Source of the DNA: Methanothermococcus sp.
GTDB taxonomy: Archaea; AGJL01; Methanococci; Methanococcales; Methanococcaceae
Length of the DNA: 45,581 bases
Assembly (NCBI RefSeq): GCF_015523155.1
Contig: NZ_WAKW01000029.1
Location: 1 to 45,581, forward strand
Direction of reading: 5' to 3'
How positions within the stretch are numbered: position 1 is the first letter of the stretch; every line of letters starts with the position of its first letter. Of this stretch, positions 18,174 through 28,867 are shown one piece after another. The position numbers and the translations under genes were made by a program. Under the pieces are notes generated by a model. It saw only the letters and a list, made by a program, of their open reading frames with translations, did not search any database and had not been told where the DNA came from.

Positions 18174-18497
18174 AATATCACCTCTAACTTCTCATTCATA
18201 AGCGGCAATAAATTAAATTATAATTACTTTTTTATTGCTATTTCTTGTTTCCTTCTTTTTTTGAATCTATATAGTATGGGTGTTCTAAGGGGATGTTATT
18301 ATAAAAATTTAAAACATATTTAAGAGAACATTTCTGAAATTTCATCGATAATTAAAGCAGGTGATTCAAAATTTAAACTTTATTACTATGAACTTGATGA
18401 TAAATATATATATTAATTGTTTATTGTTAAAATAGGAATATCCTATAATAATTATTCAGATTATAAAAATAAATAATAAAAGAGTAAAAAAATAAAC
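18174..18497. other. Intergenic region, 324 bases, no clear gene
   Basis: AT-rich spacer between agmatinase (5' end) and guaA-B (3' end). A 28-codon open stretch on the + strand at about 18333-18418 (ending ELDDKYIY then stop) has no start, and could be a trace of a lost gene. A short palindrome ATAGGA-ATA-TCCTAT lies at 18432-18446. I see no RNA gene. Confidence 0.4.
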
Positions 18498-19430
18498 TTA
18501 CTCAAATTCAATTGTTGCCGGTGGTTTATCTGTAATATCTAAAACAACCCTTGCAACATTTGGAACTTCTGATGTGATTCTTTTACTTATTCTTTTCAAC
18601 ACACTGAATGGGAGTTCAGGCACACCTGCAGTCATGGCATCAAGGGATTCAACAAACCTTACTGCTACAACCCAGTTGTATTCCCTTATATCTCCTTTAA
18701 CACCCGTTGCCTTTGTATCAAGCACAGCAGCAAAATACTGCCATAAATCTTTATCGAGACCTTCTTTTTCTATCTCTTCCTCAACTATGGCATTTGCTTC
18801 CCTGCACACTTTCAATTTTTCCTCTGTAATTTCTCCTAAAATTCTTACTGCGAGACCTGGACCTGGGAATGGCTGTCTGTTTGCTATTTTATCTGGAAGC
18901 CCCAATTCCTTAGCTAATATTCTTACCTCATCCTTATATAATTCTCTCAACGGTTCAACAACTTCAAGCACCATTCCGCTTGGCAATGCTATGTTGTGGT
19001 GTGTTTTAATAGCCCCTTCACTTTCTATCCAATCTGGTGCAATAGTTCCTTGAACAAGAACCTCTTCACCGTTTTCCTTTGCAACTTCCTCAAACACTTC
19101 AATAAACAACCTTCCTATTATCTTCCTTTTTTCTTCTGGGTCATCCACTCCCTTCAATTCTTTTAAAAATAAATCTTTTGCATTGATTATTTTTAAGTTA
19201 AGACCCATATCCTCTTTAAATATTTTATAAATTTCCTCTGCTTCATTTTTTCTCATAAGCCCTGTATCAACAAAGACTGCTAAAAGTCTGTCCCCTATTG
19301 CCCTGTCGGTAAGAACTGCGGCTACTGAACTATCAACTCCACCACTAAGTGCAATTATTGCTTTTTTATCTCCTATTTGTTCCTTTATTTCTGAAATGGA
19401 TTCTTCAATGAATTTTTTAGCATCAAACAT
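18498..19430 (-). CDS. guaAB: GMP synthase subunit B (PP-ATPase)
   Basis: A 310-residue ATP-pyrophosphatase subunit of GMP synthase. The PP-loop is SGGVDSS (30-36). The XMP-binding and dimerisation part includes [13 protein letters not shown] and the C-terminus [13 protein letters not shown], both invariant in GuaA. The glutaminase half is a separate protein in Euryarchaeota and is not in this window. The ATG at 19430 has GGTGAT upstream. It is co-directional with pyrG, 59 bases downstream of it, so GTP and CTP synthesis genes probably share a transcript. Confidence 0.95.
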   Translation of the reverse strand: MFDAKKFIEESISEIKEQIGDKKAIIALSGGVDSSVAAVLTDRAIGDRLLAVFVDTGLMRKNEAEEIYKIFKEDMGLNLKIINAKDLFLKELKGVDDPEEKRKIIGRLFIEVFEEVAKENGEEVLVQGTIAPDWIESEGAIKTHHNIALPSGMVLEVVEPLRELYKDEVRILAKELGLPDKIANRQPFPGPGLAVRILGEITEEKLKVCREANAIVEEEIEKEGLDKDLWQYFAAVLDTKATGVKGDIREYNWVVAVRFVESLDAMTAGVPELPFSVLKRISKRITSEVPNVARVVLDITDKPPATIEFE

Positions 19431-19489
19431 ATAATATCACCATTTACATTCCATATTAGATTTTTAATTTTATTTATTCTTATTTATTC

Positions 19490-21127
<1,638 letters not shown>

Positions 21128-21269
21128 TCAAATAATAAATAAAGTAATAATAAATGATATCTAAAACATACATTCGTAGCTTTACTTAAAAATATAAAGA
21201 ATATATCTTGTTGAAAATTATATAAAAATATATGCAAATAAATATAAAAAATTAAAATTAAAAAAAGAA

Positions 21270-21617
21270 TTATGCTACATTAGCACCTTGAAGGGTTTTT
21301 TGTAATGATTCTTGCAAATCCATTAATCTCTTCTGCATTTTTTCTTCCTGCTTTTCCAATGTTTTAGTCCTTAATTTTAAGGTTTCCAATTTTTCATTTA
21401 ATTCTTCTCCTACTTCTTTTTTATTTCTTTTTACCAGTATGCCACCAGCCATTTTATATACTTCCTCCAATTGTGATTTATCCATTTCTTCCAAAGCCTT
21501 TTCTATTTCTTTTATTTGGGTTTCTATCTGTTGTTTTTGGAAAACAATAGCCTGCAACTGCTGTTGAAGTTGTTGAAACTGCATTAATTGATTTTGAACA
21601 TTTGGTGGTAATTCCAT
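21270..21617 (-). CDS. pfdB: Prefoldin beta subunit
   Basis: A 115-residue beta prefoldin. Two long coiled-coil helices (about 5-45 and 70-110) flank a short beta hairpin ([17 protein letters not shown]). It begins with the usual [18 protein letters not shown]. With the alpha subunit it forms the jellyfish-shaped holdase that passes unfolded proteins to the thermosome. A GGAGGG site precedes the ATG. Last gene of the psmA-SBDS-L37Ae-RpoP-Brix-Pcc1 series, an arrangement common in Euryarchaeota. Confidence 0.95.
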   Translation of the reverse strand: MELPPNVQNQLMQFQQLQQQLQAIVFQKQQIETQIKEIEKALEEMDKSQLEEVYKMAGGILVKRNKKEVGEELNEKLETLKLRTKTLEKQEEKMQKRLMDLQESLQKTLQGANVA

Positions 21618-21680
21618 AATTTCCCTCCTTTTTTATTTATATTTTTTATATGATGTATAAATATTATATATCTATTATAA

Positions 21681-22010
21681 TTATTGTTCGGATGTTAATT
21701 TATAAATACTTTCCGCAACCTTTATCCATCTAATATATGAATACAACGATGCCTTTAAAATACTGAGCTCATCTGCAACAGTTTCTATAAATATTATGTT
21801 ATTCTCAAGTTTCATAACGCTCTTTGACCTTACCTGAGAATTGAGATGTTCTAAAAGTATGCTATCATATATTATTTTTGCCTTATCCACTGAACTGCAT
21901 TCTATTTCCAAACTAAAACATATGGACTTATCTGAATTAACTTTATCAGTATTGAATTTATCTACATTTATATTTAATGTACCCACAGTATTGGATATAT
22001 CGGTGTTCAT
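21681..22010 (-). CDS. KEOPS complex subunit Pcc1
   Basis: A 109-residue protein with the Pcc1 alpha/beta fold in its last 80 residues (SLEIECSSVDKAKIIYDSI, then ADELSILKASLYSYIRWIKVAESIY). The SYIRW segment in the last helix is typical. Pcc1 is the dimerisation subunit of KEOPS, which makes t6A on ANN-decoding tRNAs. The first 28 or so residues are Asn/Asp/Thr-rich and look disordered, longer than in most Pcc1 proteins; a later start is possible but no better ribosome binding site is visible. Position between Brix and prefoldin beta is conserved in archaea. Confidence 0.75.
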   Translation of the reverse strand: MNTDISNTVGTLNINVDKFNTDKVNSDKSICFSLEIECSSVDKAKIIYDSILLEHLNSQVRSKSVMKLENNIIFIETVADELSILKASLYSYIRWIKVAESIYKLTSEQ

Positions 22011-22072
22011 AATATTTATCCTTTTTATATTAATTATTTTAATAAAATTACATTAAGCCTATTGCAGCAACA

Positions 22073-22591
22073 TTATATCATATTAATATCTTTATTAACT
22101 TCTAAAATCTTTAAAGATTTAACAATAATTAATGGTCCAATCTTTTTATCATTTTCATAAAATTGTATATAAAATATATTCTTATCTGATGAAGAACCTT
22201 CAAAACACATTCTAAATGGCGAATTATCATTCACTATATTGAAATTACTAAAAAAATCATAAAATAGTTTTCGATATTTTTTGGCATTTCCCATGAACTC
22301 CATGCTTATTTTTCCTTTCAAATTTGCAGTTTCTTCTTCGCAGACTTCTCTTTGAAGCTTTGCAGATATTAATATAGATATTATTTTATTTCTATTAACA
22401 TCATAAAACTTTATTTTTCCAGGGTTTCCCTTATATTCTCCTACAACAATCAATTTATTATATTCGTTGAGAATATCTTTTAATGGAGTTTTACCCCGGG
22501 TTAATATTTTTGCATTGAGTATTCTTGCCAAATCATTTACAAAACTTCGTGTTCTTTGAGAAGGTTTTCTTGATGTTGTAATTACCATCAT
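22073..22591 (-). CDS. Brix domain ribosome biogenesis protein
   Basis: A 172-residue archaeal Brix/Imp4-type protein. It opens with VITTSRKPSQRTRSFVNDLARIL and has KLIVVGEYKGNPGKIKFYDV, both typical of the family that binds pre-rRNA during large or small subunit assembly. ATG at 22591 with an AGGTAATAG site. It lies directly downstream of rpoP and rpl37ae, where archaea usually place it. Confidence 0.88.
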   Translation of the reverse strand: MMVITTSRKPSQRTRSFVNDLARILNAKILTRGKTPLKDILNEYNKLIVVGEYKGNPGKIKFYDVNRNKIISILISAKLQREVCEEETANLKGKISMEFMGNAKKYRKLFYDFFSNFNIVNDNSPFRMCFEGSSSDKNIFYIQFYENDKKIGPLIIVKSLKILEVNKDINMI

Positions 22592-22622
22592 TCTATTACC
22601 TATTGCAATATATTTTGCCTAA

Positions 22623-22763
22623 TTATCTTGCTTTTACTTTTTTGACCACTCTTGGTCTTAATTTTATCAAAATTTTATTACTGCAATAAGGACATTTTGC
22701 CTTTAAACCTAATTCTTCCTGGGTTATTATTTTGCCACAATTTGAGCATCTATATTCTGCCAT
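22623..22763 (-). CDS. rpoP: DNA-directed RNA polymerase subunit P
   Basis: A 46-residue protein starting MAEYRCSNCGKII, with a second zinc pair CPYCSNKI, and a basic C-terminus LRPRVVKKVKAR. This is the archaeal RpoP/Rpb12 zinc ribbon, which stabilises the Rpo3-Rpo10 platform of RNA polymerase. The ATG at 22763 is preceded by GGTGA. It sits between rpl37ae and the Brix gene, its usual place, and is small enough to be missed by automatic gene callers. Confidence 0.93.
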   Translation of the reverse strand: MAEYRCSNCGKIITQEELGLKAKCPYCSNKILIKLRPRVVKKVKAR

Positions 22764-22820
22764 AATCTCACCAAAATAAAAAATAACTAATGAATTAAAT
22801 AAAATTAAAAAATTAAATAA

Positions 22821-23111
22821 TTAGATTTCTCTGTTCTTACTCTCAATAACTCTTCTTATAGCCTTTGCCACTACCTTACCAGCACCTGTTTCTGGTGTGT
22901 ATGCTCCACCAGCTATTTTAGCACCGCATTTCTTACACAGCCATATGGAAGTGCCTACTCTTTTTAATTTCGGGAATCCACAAACGGGACATTTATAATC
23001 CTTTTTCTGTTTTATTTCAACATCTCTAACTCTAACTCTAATTTTTCTACCGTATCTTGGTCCGAATCTTCCTGCTGAACCTATCTTTTTTGTGTGGCTA
23101 AATTCCGTCAT
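22821..23111 (-). CDS. rpl37ae: Large ribosomal subunit protein L37Ae (eL43)
   Basis: A 96-residue ribosomal protein with an N-terminal basic arm ([20 protein letters not shown]) and a zinc ribbon ([12 protein letters not shown] then [13 protein letters not shown]). Four codons upstream there is another ATG, but the intervening GTGATAAAA is the ribosome binding site (GGTGAT), so the start is placed at 23111. Followed by rpoP. Confidence 0.95.
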   Translation of the reverse strand: MTEFSHTKKIGSAGRFGPRYGRKIRVRVRDVEIKQKKDYKCPVCGFPKLKRVGTSIWLCKKCGAKIAGGAYTPETGAGKVVAKAIRRVIESKNREI

Positions 23112-23204
23112 TTTTATCACCATTTTTATTTTTTTATGTAATTTATGATATATATTTTATAATATATTTTATAATTTTCAAACCGCTATTAATTATTTAT
23201 TTTA

Positions 23205-23906
23205 TTAAAATCTTTTTAAGAGTTTAGTTTGAACATTGCCCTTTGTAACTTTGTTTAAATATCCGTAGAATTCATTTTCAATTCCACTTGGGATTTCAAT
23301 AACAAATACCAAAGAACCATCGGACTGCCATTCCTCCTGTTTTATTGTTCCATATTCATGGAGTGAATGGTAAGCTGAAGCAGCATATTCTGGCGGTATT
23401 CTGACTGCAATTTCCCTTTTTTCAAATTTAATTGGTAATATTCTTTTAAGGTCTTTAATAATGTTAGGAATTTGCTCTTCGGCACTTTTATAAATATCAA
23501 TGTTTGCCCGTATCTCCTCCAATGCATTTTCGATTCTTTTTGGAGGATGAGGGGTGTCAGTTTGAGGGTTTATAGTGTTTCTTGCAATTAAAGAAACGAT
23601 TTGTTTTCTCTTCTGTTCTTTCATCTCTTTTCTCTGCTGGGCGGTAAGTTGAACATTGCCTTTTAATATAATTTTTTTGGCTATTTCATGAATATCTGTT
23701 GTTCCAAAAACTTTTTCCAGCAATTCTTCTGAAGCTTTTTCTCCTTTTCCAGAATCTTTATAAACCGCCTCAGCCGCCAGTATGTCAGAAATATCTATTG
23801 GCTGACCTTCTTTTAATTTAGCAGCTAAATAAGGGTCCACCAATATTTCAAATTTTTCCCCATGGGATTGAAGCCGTGCAATTACAGCCTTTTCCAACGA
23901 CACCAT
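23205..23906 (-). CDS. Ribosome maturation protein SBDS (Sdo1)
   Basis: A 233-residue three-domain SBDS protein. The N-terminal FYSH domain starts [27 protein letters not shown]. The central helical domain includes [20 protein letters not shown], and the C-terminal ferredoxin-like domain includes [18 protein letters not shown]. In eukaryotes it releases eIF6 from the 60S subunit with EFL1; archaea have aIF6 and aEF2 as partners. It follows psmA by 96 bases. The exosome genes often next to SBDS are absent here; as far as I recall, Methanococcales lack the exosome. Confidence 0.96.
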   Translation of the reverse strand: MVSLEKAVIARLQSHGEKFEILVDPYLAAKLKEGQPIDISDILAAEAVYKDSGKGEKASEELLEKVFGTTDIHEIAKKIILKGNVQLTAQQRKEMKEQKRKQIVSLIARNTINPQTDTPHPPKRIENALEEIRANIDIYKSAEEQIPNIIKDLKRILPIKFEKREIAVRIPPEYAASAYHSLHEYGTIKQEEWQSDGSLVFVIEIPSGIENEFYGYLNKVTKGNVQTKLLKRF

Positions 23907-24002
23907 AATATCCCTTTTTTTATTTATATACCTTTCGATGAATAGATATTGTTAAAAATAAAACTTAAAAAATAAAAAAAATTTTTATTATTATTTTTTA
24001 TA

Positions 24003-24782
24003 TTATTCATTTTTACTATTTTTATTTAATTCTTCTTCGCTTTCTTCTTCCGCCTTTAAATCATCTAATGCTTTTTTTACATGCATTTCAATTTCTTTAA
24101 ATGGTAATTTTTTTACAATTTTTTCTTCTGATTTAATCACTGCCATATCTACATTTTCTGGTTTTAATTCTCCCCCTGTAATTTTACTCAATGTATATAT
24201 TGCAAGTTCAAGAGCCCCTTCAATCGTTAAATCTTCATTATATTTTTCTTCAAGGATTTCCATTGCAGCTGGTCTTCCAGAGCCTATTGCCGTTGCCTTA
24301 TACTCAACCAACGCCCCACTTGGGTCTGTTTCAAATAGTCTTGAACTGTGTCTATCAATACCTGCAATTAATAGGGAAATACCAAATGGTCGAGCCCCAC
24401 CGTGTTGTGTGTATGCCTGTTTAATGTCGCAAATTTTTTTTGCAAGAGCCTCAACTGTTACAGGTTCTCCATAAGTTATTTTGTTTATCTGAGCTTCAAC
24501 TCTTGCCCTATCAATTAAAACCCTTGCATCAGCTACAAGTCCAGAAGTTGCCGCCATTATGTGATCATCTATTTGAAATATTTTCTCTATGGAGCATACC
24601 TCTATTAATCTGCTTGTTATTCTCCTGTCTACTGCTAAAATAACTCCATCTTTACATTTAATACCTATTGCTGTGGTACCTCTCCTAACAGCCTCTCTAG
24701 CATATTCTACCTGATAAAGTCTTCCTTCTGGGCTGAATACAGTAATTGCCCTATCATATCCTGATGCTGGAACCATTTGCAT
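24003..24782 (-). CDS. psmA: Proteasome subunit alpha
   Basis: A 259-residue 20S proteasome alpha subunit. The N-terminal gate and signature YDRAITVFSPEGRLYQVEYAREAV are present, and the H0 helix that closes the alpha ring is complete. The C-terminus ends in an acidic, Lys/Glu-rich tail (KAEEESEEELNKNSKNE) longer than in many homologues. The ATG at 24782 follows GGAGGG. First gene of the seven-gene series down to prefoldin beta, and divergent from the selenoprotein gene. The beta subunit is elsewhere. Confidence 0.96.
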   Translation of the reverse strand: MQMVPASGYDRAITVFSPEGRLYQVEYAREAVRRGTTAIGIKCKDGVILAVDRRITSRLIEVCSIEKIFQIDDHIMAATSGLVADARVLIDRARVEAQINKITYGEPVTVEALAKKICDIKQAYTQHGGARPFGISLLIAGIDRHSSRLFETDPSGALVEYKATAIGSGRPAAMEILEEKYNEDLTIEGALELAIYTLSKITGGELKPENVDMAVIKSEEKIVKKLPFKEIEMHVKKALDDLKAEEESEEELNKNSKNE

Positions 24783-25100
24783 ATATATCCCTCCAATTTT
24801 TTATAAATTATAATATATAGTTATGGAAAAGATAACTAAATTAATTTAAATTTTTATTTTTTAACATATATGACTATGCCTTTTTATCTTCTTTTCCCAT
24901 ATTTTTTATAATTATTGGTTAATTTATGTCGTTATTATATATATTTTTTATATACTGTATATAATATACTTTATGCCATAAGAAAATTTAAATACACATA
25001 TGTTCATAATTATGACACAACATTTATATATTATAAAATCTAATAGTATAATGCTATATATTATTGAATATTTTTACCTATTTAAAGATGGTGATATTTT
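24783..25100. promoter_or_regulatory. Divergent promoter region, psmA / HesB-like gene
   Basis: A 318-base AT-rich region holding the promoters of two divergent genes. A TATA-like TTTATATATTATAAA at about 25022-25037 fits the selenoprotein gene. A perfect 12-base palindrome TCATAATTATGA lies at 25004-25015 just upstream of it and could be an operator. No open reading frame or RNA gene stands out in the rest. Confidence 0.4.
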
Positions 25101-25394
25101 ATGATACCTGTGAGCATTTCCGAAGATGCCATGGAATTTATAAAAGAAAAGATTAAAAAAGCAAACGCTGATTCCTTGGTAATATACTTCGAAGGATTTG
25201 GATGAGGCGGACCTAAATTTGGAATAGATATAAAATCCCCAAATGAAAGTGATGAACTAATTTACAATGGGGAATTTAAGATATACCTTGACAAATTGGC
25301 AAAACAATTCCTCAATGAAGTCAATATTGTATTAAAAAAATCAATGTTTTATGGGAAATATCTTGCCATTAAAGGTATGGGCGGAAAATGCTAA
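25101..25394 (+). CDS. HesB-like selenoprotein with in-frame UGA
   Basis: A 97-residue protein if the UGA at 25203-25205 is read as selenocysteine 35. It starts MIPVSISEDAMEF, the usual start of the HesB/IscA family. The motif EGFG-U-GGPKFGI places Sec where the family has its first conserved Cys, and the protein ends GMGGKC with Cys97 as the other ligand. Both halves are in one frame and both belong to the same family. A SECIS hairpin follows the stop. The ATG at 25101 has GGTGAT upstream. HesB-like selenoproteins have been described in methanogens. Role: probably Fe-S or persulfide-type redox chemistry; not proven. Standard callers would split or miss it. Confidence 0.9.
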
Positions 25395-25399
25395 GTGCT

Positions 25400-25429
25400 G
25401 AACCTAAGAACCCTTATGGGATTAGGTTC
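25400..25429 (+). promoter_or_regulatory. Archaeal SECIS element in the 3' UTR
   Basis: Five bases after the UAA stop. A 7-bp stem GAACCTA/TAGGTTC (25400-25406 with 25423-25429) surrounds an internal loop with AGAA on the 5' side and AT on the 3' side. Above it is a CCC/GGG stem (25411-25413, 25418-25420) and a TTAT loop. The GAA plus opposite A in the internal loop is the known archaeal SECIS signature, and location in the 3' UTR is the methanogen rule. A T-rich run after 25435 probably ends transcription. Confidence 0.85.
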
Positions 25430-25633
25430 ATTAATTTCTTTTTTGATTTCTTTTTTAATTTTCTTATTTTCATACTTATTCTTATCAATTGCAAATATTT
25501 TTATTATTAATCCCTTTTAGTGAATTAAATGTAAATTTACACATTAATAGAAATATTAAAGTCAATTTTACTATTAACCAAAAGATTTTAATAATTTAAA
25601 AATTATATCTCATAAAAAAGTAGTGGTGATATA

Positions 25634-26854
25634 GTGAAATCTATTATTTTTATTATTGATGGAGTAGGTGATAGACCAAATGCTGAGGGAAATACGCCTT
25701 TAAAAGAAGCTAATACGCCTACACTAGACAGAATGGCAAAAGAAGGTATTTGTGGTATAATGAATGCCGTTGATGTTGGAGTTAGACCCGGAAGCGATAC
25801 TGCACATTTGGCTATATTGGGATATGACCCTCATGAAAACTACACTGGAAGAGGGCCTTTTGAAGCATCGGGTGTAGGCATTGATGTGCAACCTGGGGAT
25901 ATAGCATTTAGATGTAATTTTGCCACCGTTGATGAAAATTTTGTCGTAATCGACAGAAGAGCTGGAAGGATAAAAAACACGGAAGAGCTCGAAAAAGCAA
26001 TTGATGGTATTGAAGTTGATGGAGTTAAGGTAATCTTCAAACAATCAGGTGGATATAGGGCAGCACTTGTTTTAAGGGGAGACAAATTAAGCGATAAAAT
26101 AACCGAAGGAGACCCACACCACGAAGGATTAAAGGTTCCAGAAATAAAACCTCTGGATGATTCAGAAGAGGCAAAAAGAACCGCTGATATAGTAAATAAA
26201 ATAATAAAAATATCTTATGAAAAATTAAATAACCATCCAGTAAATGAAGAAAGAAGGAAAAATGGACTTCCTCCTGCAAATATTATATTGCCAAGGGGTG
26301 TTGGAAAGGTTCCAACTATTCAGCCATTCAGTGAAAAATATGGATTAAAAGGAGCATGTATTGCAGGAACTGGTCTTATAAAAGGTATTGCAAAAATGGT
26401 AAAATTGGATTACATAGATGTTGAAGGAGCTACTGGAACGCCTGAAACAAACTTCATGAATAAGGCAAGGGCTATTGTGAATGGACTTAAAACCTATGAC
26501 TTTATATTAATCAATGTGAAAGGTGCAGATGAAGCCTCACATGACGGAAACTACGAACTCAAAAAGAAAGTGATTGAAAAAGTAGATGAAATGTTTAAAT
26601 ATATACTTGATAATATCGATAAAAACGAGGTTTATATAGTATTGACCGGAGACCACTCTACACCGATAGAGGAAAAAGACCACTCAGCAGACCCAATTCC
26701 TATATTAATATGGGGTAAAAGTGTAAGGGTTGATGATGTGGAAAAATTCGACGAGTTTTCCACATATAAAGGAGGGTTATGCTGGATAAGAGGTAAATAT
26801 ATATTACCAATACTGCTTGATTTGATGGGGTTATCCAAAAAATACGGTGCATAG
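25634..26854 (+). CDS. apgM: 2,3-bisphosphoglycerate-independent phosphoglycerate mutase (archaeal type)
   Basis: A 406-residue alkaline-phosphatase-superfamily mutase that interconverts 3- and 2-phosphoglycerate. Metal and active-site motifs: IIDGVGDRPN near the N-terminus, GVRPGSDTAHLAILGYDP with the Ser nucleophile, and LTGDHSTP near the C-terminus. Length is typical of archaeal ApgM. It starts at GTG 25634 with GGTGAT upstream. Monocistronic between the selenoprotein gene and bioB. Confidence 0.94.
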   Translation: MKSIIFIIDGVGDRPNAEGNTPLKEANTPTLDRMAKEGICGIMNAVDVGVRPGSDTAHLAILGYDPHENYTGRGPFEASGVGIDVQPGDIAFRCNFATVDENFVVIDRRAGRIKNTEELEKAIDGIEVDGVKVIFKQSGGYRAALVLRGDKLSDKITEGDPHHEGLKVPEIKPLDDSEEAKRTADIVNKIIKISYEKLNNHPVNEERRKNGLPPANIILPRGVGKVPTIQPFSEKYGLKGACIAGTGLIKGIAKMVKLDYIDVEGATGTPETNFMNKARAIVNGLKTYDFILINVKGADEASHDGNYELKKKVIEKVDEMFKYILDNIDKNEVYIVLTGDHSTPIEEKDHSADPIPILIWGKSVRVDDVEKFDEFSTYKGGLCWIRGKYILPILLDLMGLSKKYGA

Positions 26855-26998
26855 GTTTAATTTTTATATTTTTTTATTTTATATATTCTATTTATACATT
26901 ATATTTATACATTATATTCATTATATGCCATATATACTATATATTTATCATATTTGCTATTTTTATTATAATTTTTATATACTCATTTTAGTGATACC

Positions 26999-28021
26999 AT
27001 GGAGCTCCTACAATTTTATGAAAAATCTATTAGAAACGAAATAACATATAAAGATGCCATCGAACTTTGGGACTATGATGTTTATGATTTGCTTTATATA
27101 GCATATTCCGTTAAAAAATATTATAACAATAAAAAATACGGCAATGATGATGATAGCAAAAATACTAATAATAGTACCAATAGTAATACCAATAAAATCG
27201 ATTTATGTTCCATAATAAATGCAAAATCTGGAAGATGTCCTGAAAACTGTGCGTTTTGTTCTCAGTCCATATATAATAAGGTAAATATCAATATTTATGA
27301 CTTAAAACCCAAGGAAGAGATTTTAAAATATGCAAAATACATAGAAAAATACAGCCACAGGCTTTCAATAGTTGTAAGTGGAAAAACTGTAAATGATGAC
27401 GAATTTGAAAAAATAATCGATACAATAAAGGAAATAAAAGAAAAAACAAATTTAAAGGTCTGTGCTTCATTGGGGATTCTCGATAAAGACAGATTAAAAG
27501 AATTAAAAGAATTAAATGTTAGAATACATAACAATCTGGAAACTTCGAGGGATTATTTTGATAATATATGCACCACACATAAATACGATGACAAAATAAA
27601 AACAATAAAAACTGCCAAAAAATTGGGATTGGAGGTTTGTAGTGGGGGAATATTTGGACTTGGAGAAACTTTCAAAGACAGAATTAAGATGTTTGAGGAA
27701 TTGAGAAACCTTAATGTAGATGGCATAGCTTTAAACATTATCCATCCGATGGAGGGAACAAAAATATATAACTTAATTGTGGAAAATAAAATAAAAAGAA
27801 TTACACCAATTGAGGCATTAAAGTCCTTAGCAATAGCAAAAATATACTTACCAGATAGAGAGATACGGCTCTGCGGTGGAAGGGAATATAATTTAAATGA
27901 TTTGCAGAGTTTGGCTCTTTTATCCCTTGATGGACTTATGGTTGGAGACTACTTAACTACTAAGGGAAGAAATATTGATGACGATATAAAAATGATAAAT
28001 GATATGGGATTTAAATGTTAA
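26999..28021 (+). CDS. bioB: Biotin synthase, atypical auxiliary-cluster ligands
   Basis: A 340-residue radical SAM enzyme related to BioB, which inserts sulfur into dethiobiotin. The SAM cluster motif is C80-x3-C84-x2-C87 (SGRCPENCAFCSQS), not the C-x5-C-x2-C of HmdB. NNLETS and SGGIFGLGE match BioB. The E. coli [2Fe-2S] ligands C128, C188 and R260 correspond to C155, C214 and R290, but C97 is replaced by Ser123, while a new cysteine, C292, sits two residues from the Arg. This suggests a different auxiliary cluster. An Asn/Asp/Ser-rich insertion lies at about 42-65. The stop overlaps the start of the LarE gene. Another BioB-like activity is possible. Confidence 0.8.
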   Translation: MELLQFYEKSIRNEITYKDAIELWDYDVYDLLYIAYSVKKYYNNKKYGNDDDSKNTNNSTNSNTNKIDLCSIINAKSGRCPENCAFCSQSIYNKVNINIYDLKPKEEILKYAKYIEKYSHRLSIVVSGKTVNDDEFEKIIDTIKEIKEKTNLKVCASLGILDKDRLKELKELNVRIHNNLETSRDYFDNICTTHKYDDKIKTIKTAKKLGLEVCSGGIFGLGETFKDRIKMFEELRNLNVDGIALNIIHPMEGTKIYNLIVENKIKRITPIEALKSLAIAKIYLPDREIRLCGGREYNLNDLQSLALLSLDGLMVGDYLTTKGRNIDDDIKMINDMGFKC

Positions 28022-28812
28022 TGGAAAAATACCAAAAATTAAAAGATTATTTTAAAGGAAAAAAAGTGATAGTGTCTTATTCCGGTGGCATAGATAGTTC
28101 ATTGGTAGCCAAGGTGAGCTCCGATAACGCAAAATACACTCTTGCCATTACACTAAATAACGGCTTTTTTTCAGAGGATGCCGTAAATAATGTAATAGAA
28201 CGAGCTAAAAAACATAATATAAATCATAAAGTCATAACATTAAATTATATGGATAGTGAAAATATAATATCTAAAATAAATAACGATTTAAAAAATAGGT
28301 GCTACTACTGTAAAAAGTTCATGGCGGAGGAGCTCCTAAAAGAAAAAAATAAATTAAGCAACGATGCAATTGATGATGACATAATCATCGTGGATGGAAC
28401 AAACTATGATGATTTGTTTGAAGATAGACCTGGGATGATGGCATATAAAGAATATAATATAAAATCACCACTTGCAGAACTAAAATTTTCCAAAAATGAT
28501 ATAATCAACCTTTCAAAATATTTAAATCTCGATATTCCAAAAAAAGATACTTGTTTAGCTACGCGGGTTTTAAATCCGCCCATTACGAAGGATAAACTAA
28601 AAATGGTAGAAAAAGCCGAAAGATTTTTAGCATCATTTTTAAATATTGAGGGTTATTTCAGAGTAAGGCATTTTTATGGTATTGCCATTATTGAAATAAA
28701 TAAAGAGGAAGTTTATAAATTTGAAATGGATATAGATAAATTAAAAACAATAGATAAGAAATTTAGAGAAATAGGATTTAAAAAATGCCTATTGGATATT
28801 AATCTAAAATAA
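28015..28812 (+). CDS. larE: LarE-type ATP-dependent sulfur transferase
   Basis: A 265-residue PP-loop ATPase. The PP-loop is SYSGGIDSS. The LarE-type middle has RCYYCK, GTNYDDLFEDRPGMMAYKEY and IKSPL. A late DTCLATRV completes it. Three cysteines, C96, C99 and C180, are in positions known to hold a [4Fe-4S] cluster in the cluster-type LarE proteins (such as that of Thermotoga), where sulfur is recycled rather than taken from the protein. ATG at 28015 overlaps bioB by 7 bases; ATG at 28021 (TAATG) is an equally good start. No larB or larC is adjacent, so the partner may be BioB rather than lactate racemase. Function is inferred. Confidence 0.8.
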   Translation: MLMEKYQKLKDYFKGKKVIVSYSGGIDSSLVAKVSSDNAKYTLAITLNNGFFSEDAVNNVIERAKKHNINHKVITLNYMDSENIISKINNDLKNRCYYCKKFMAEELLKEKNKLSNDAIDDDIIIVDGTNYDDLFEDRPGMMAYKEYNIKSPLAELKFSKNDIINLSKYLNLDIPKKDTCLATRVLNPPITKDKLKMVEKAERFLASFLNIEGYFRVRHFYGIAIIEINKEEVYKFEMDIDKLKTIDKKFREIGFKKCLLDINLK

Positions 28813-28867
28813 TCTTAATATAAATAAATTAAAAGTATATTATATATTATAATATAATGGTGATTGT

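Noticed and set aside
25203-25205. Nonsense mutation in a HesB pseudogene
   Set aside because: The rest of the frame is intact on both sides, the UGA replaces a catalytic-type Cys in a Gly-rich motif, and a SECIS hairpin follows the true stop.
26999-28021. HmdB, the BioB-like enzyme of [Fe]-hydrogenase cofactor synthesis
   Set aside because: The cluster motif is C-x3-C-x2-C rather than C-x5-C-x2-C, and BioB-specific segments are present.
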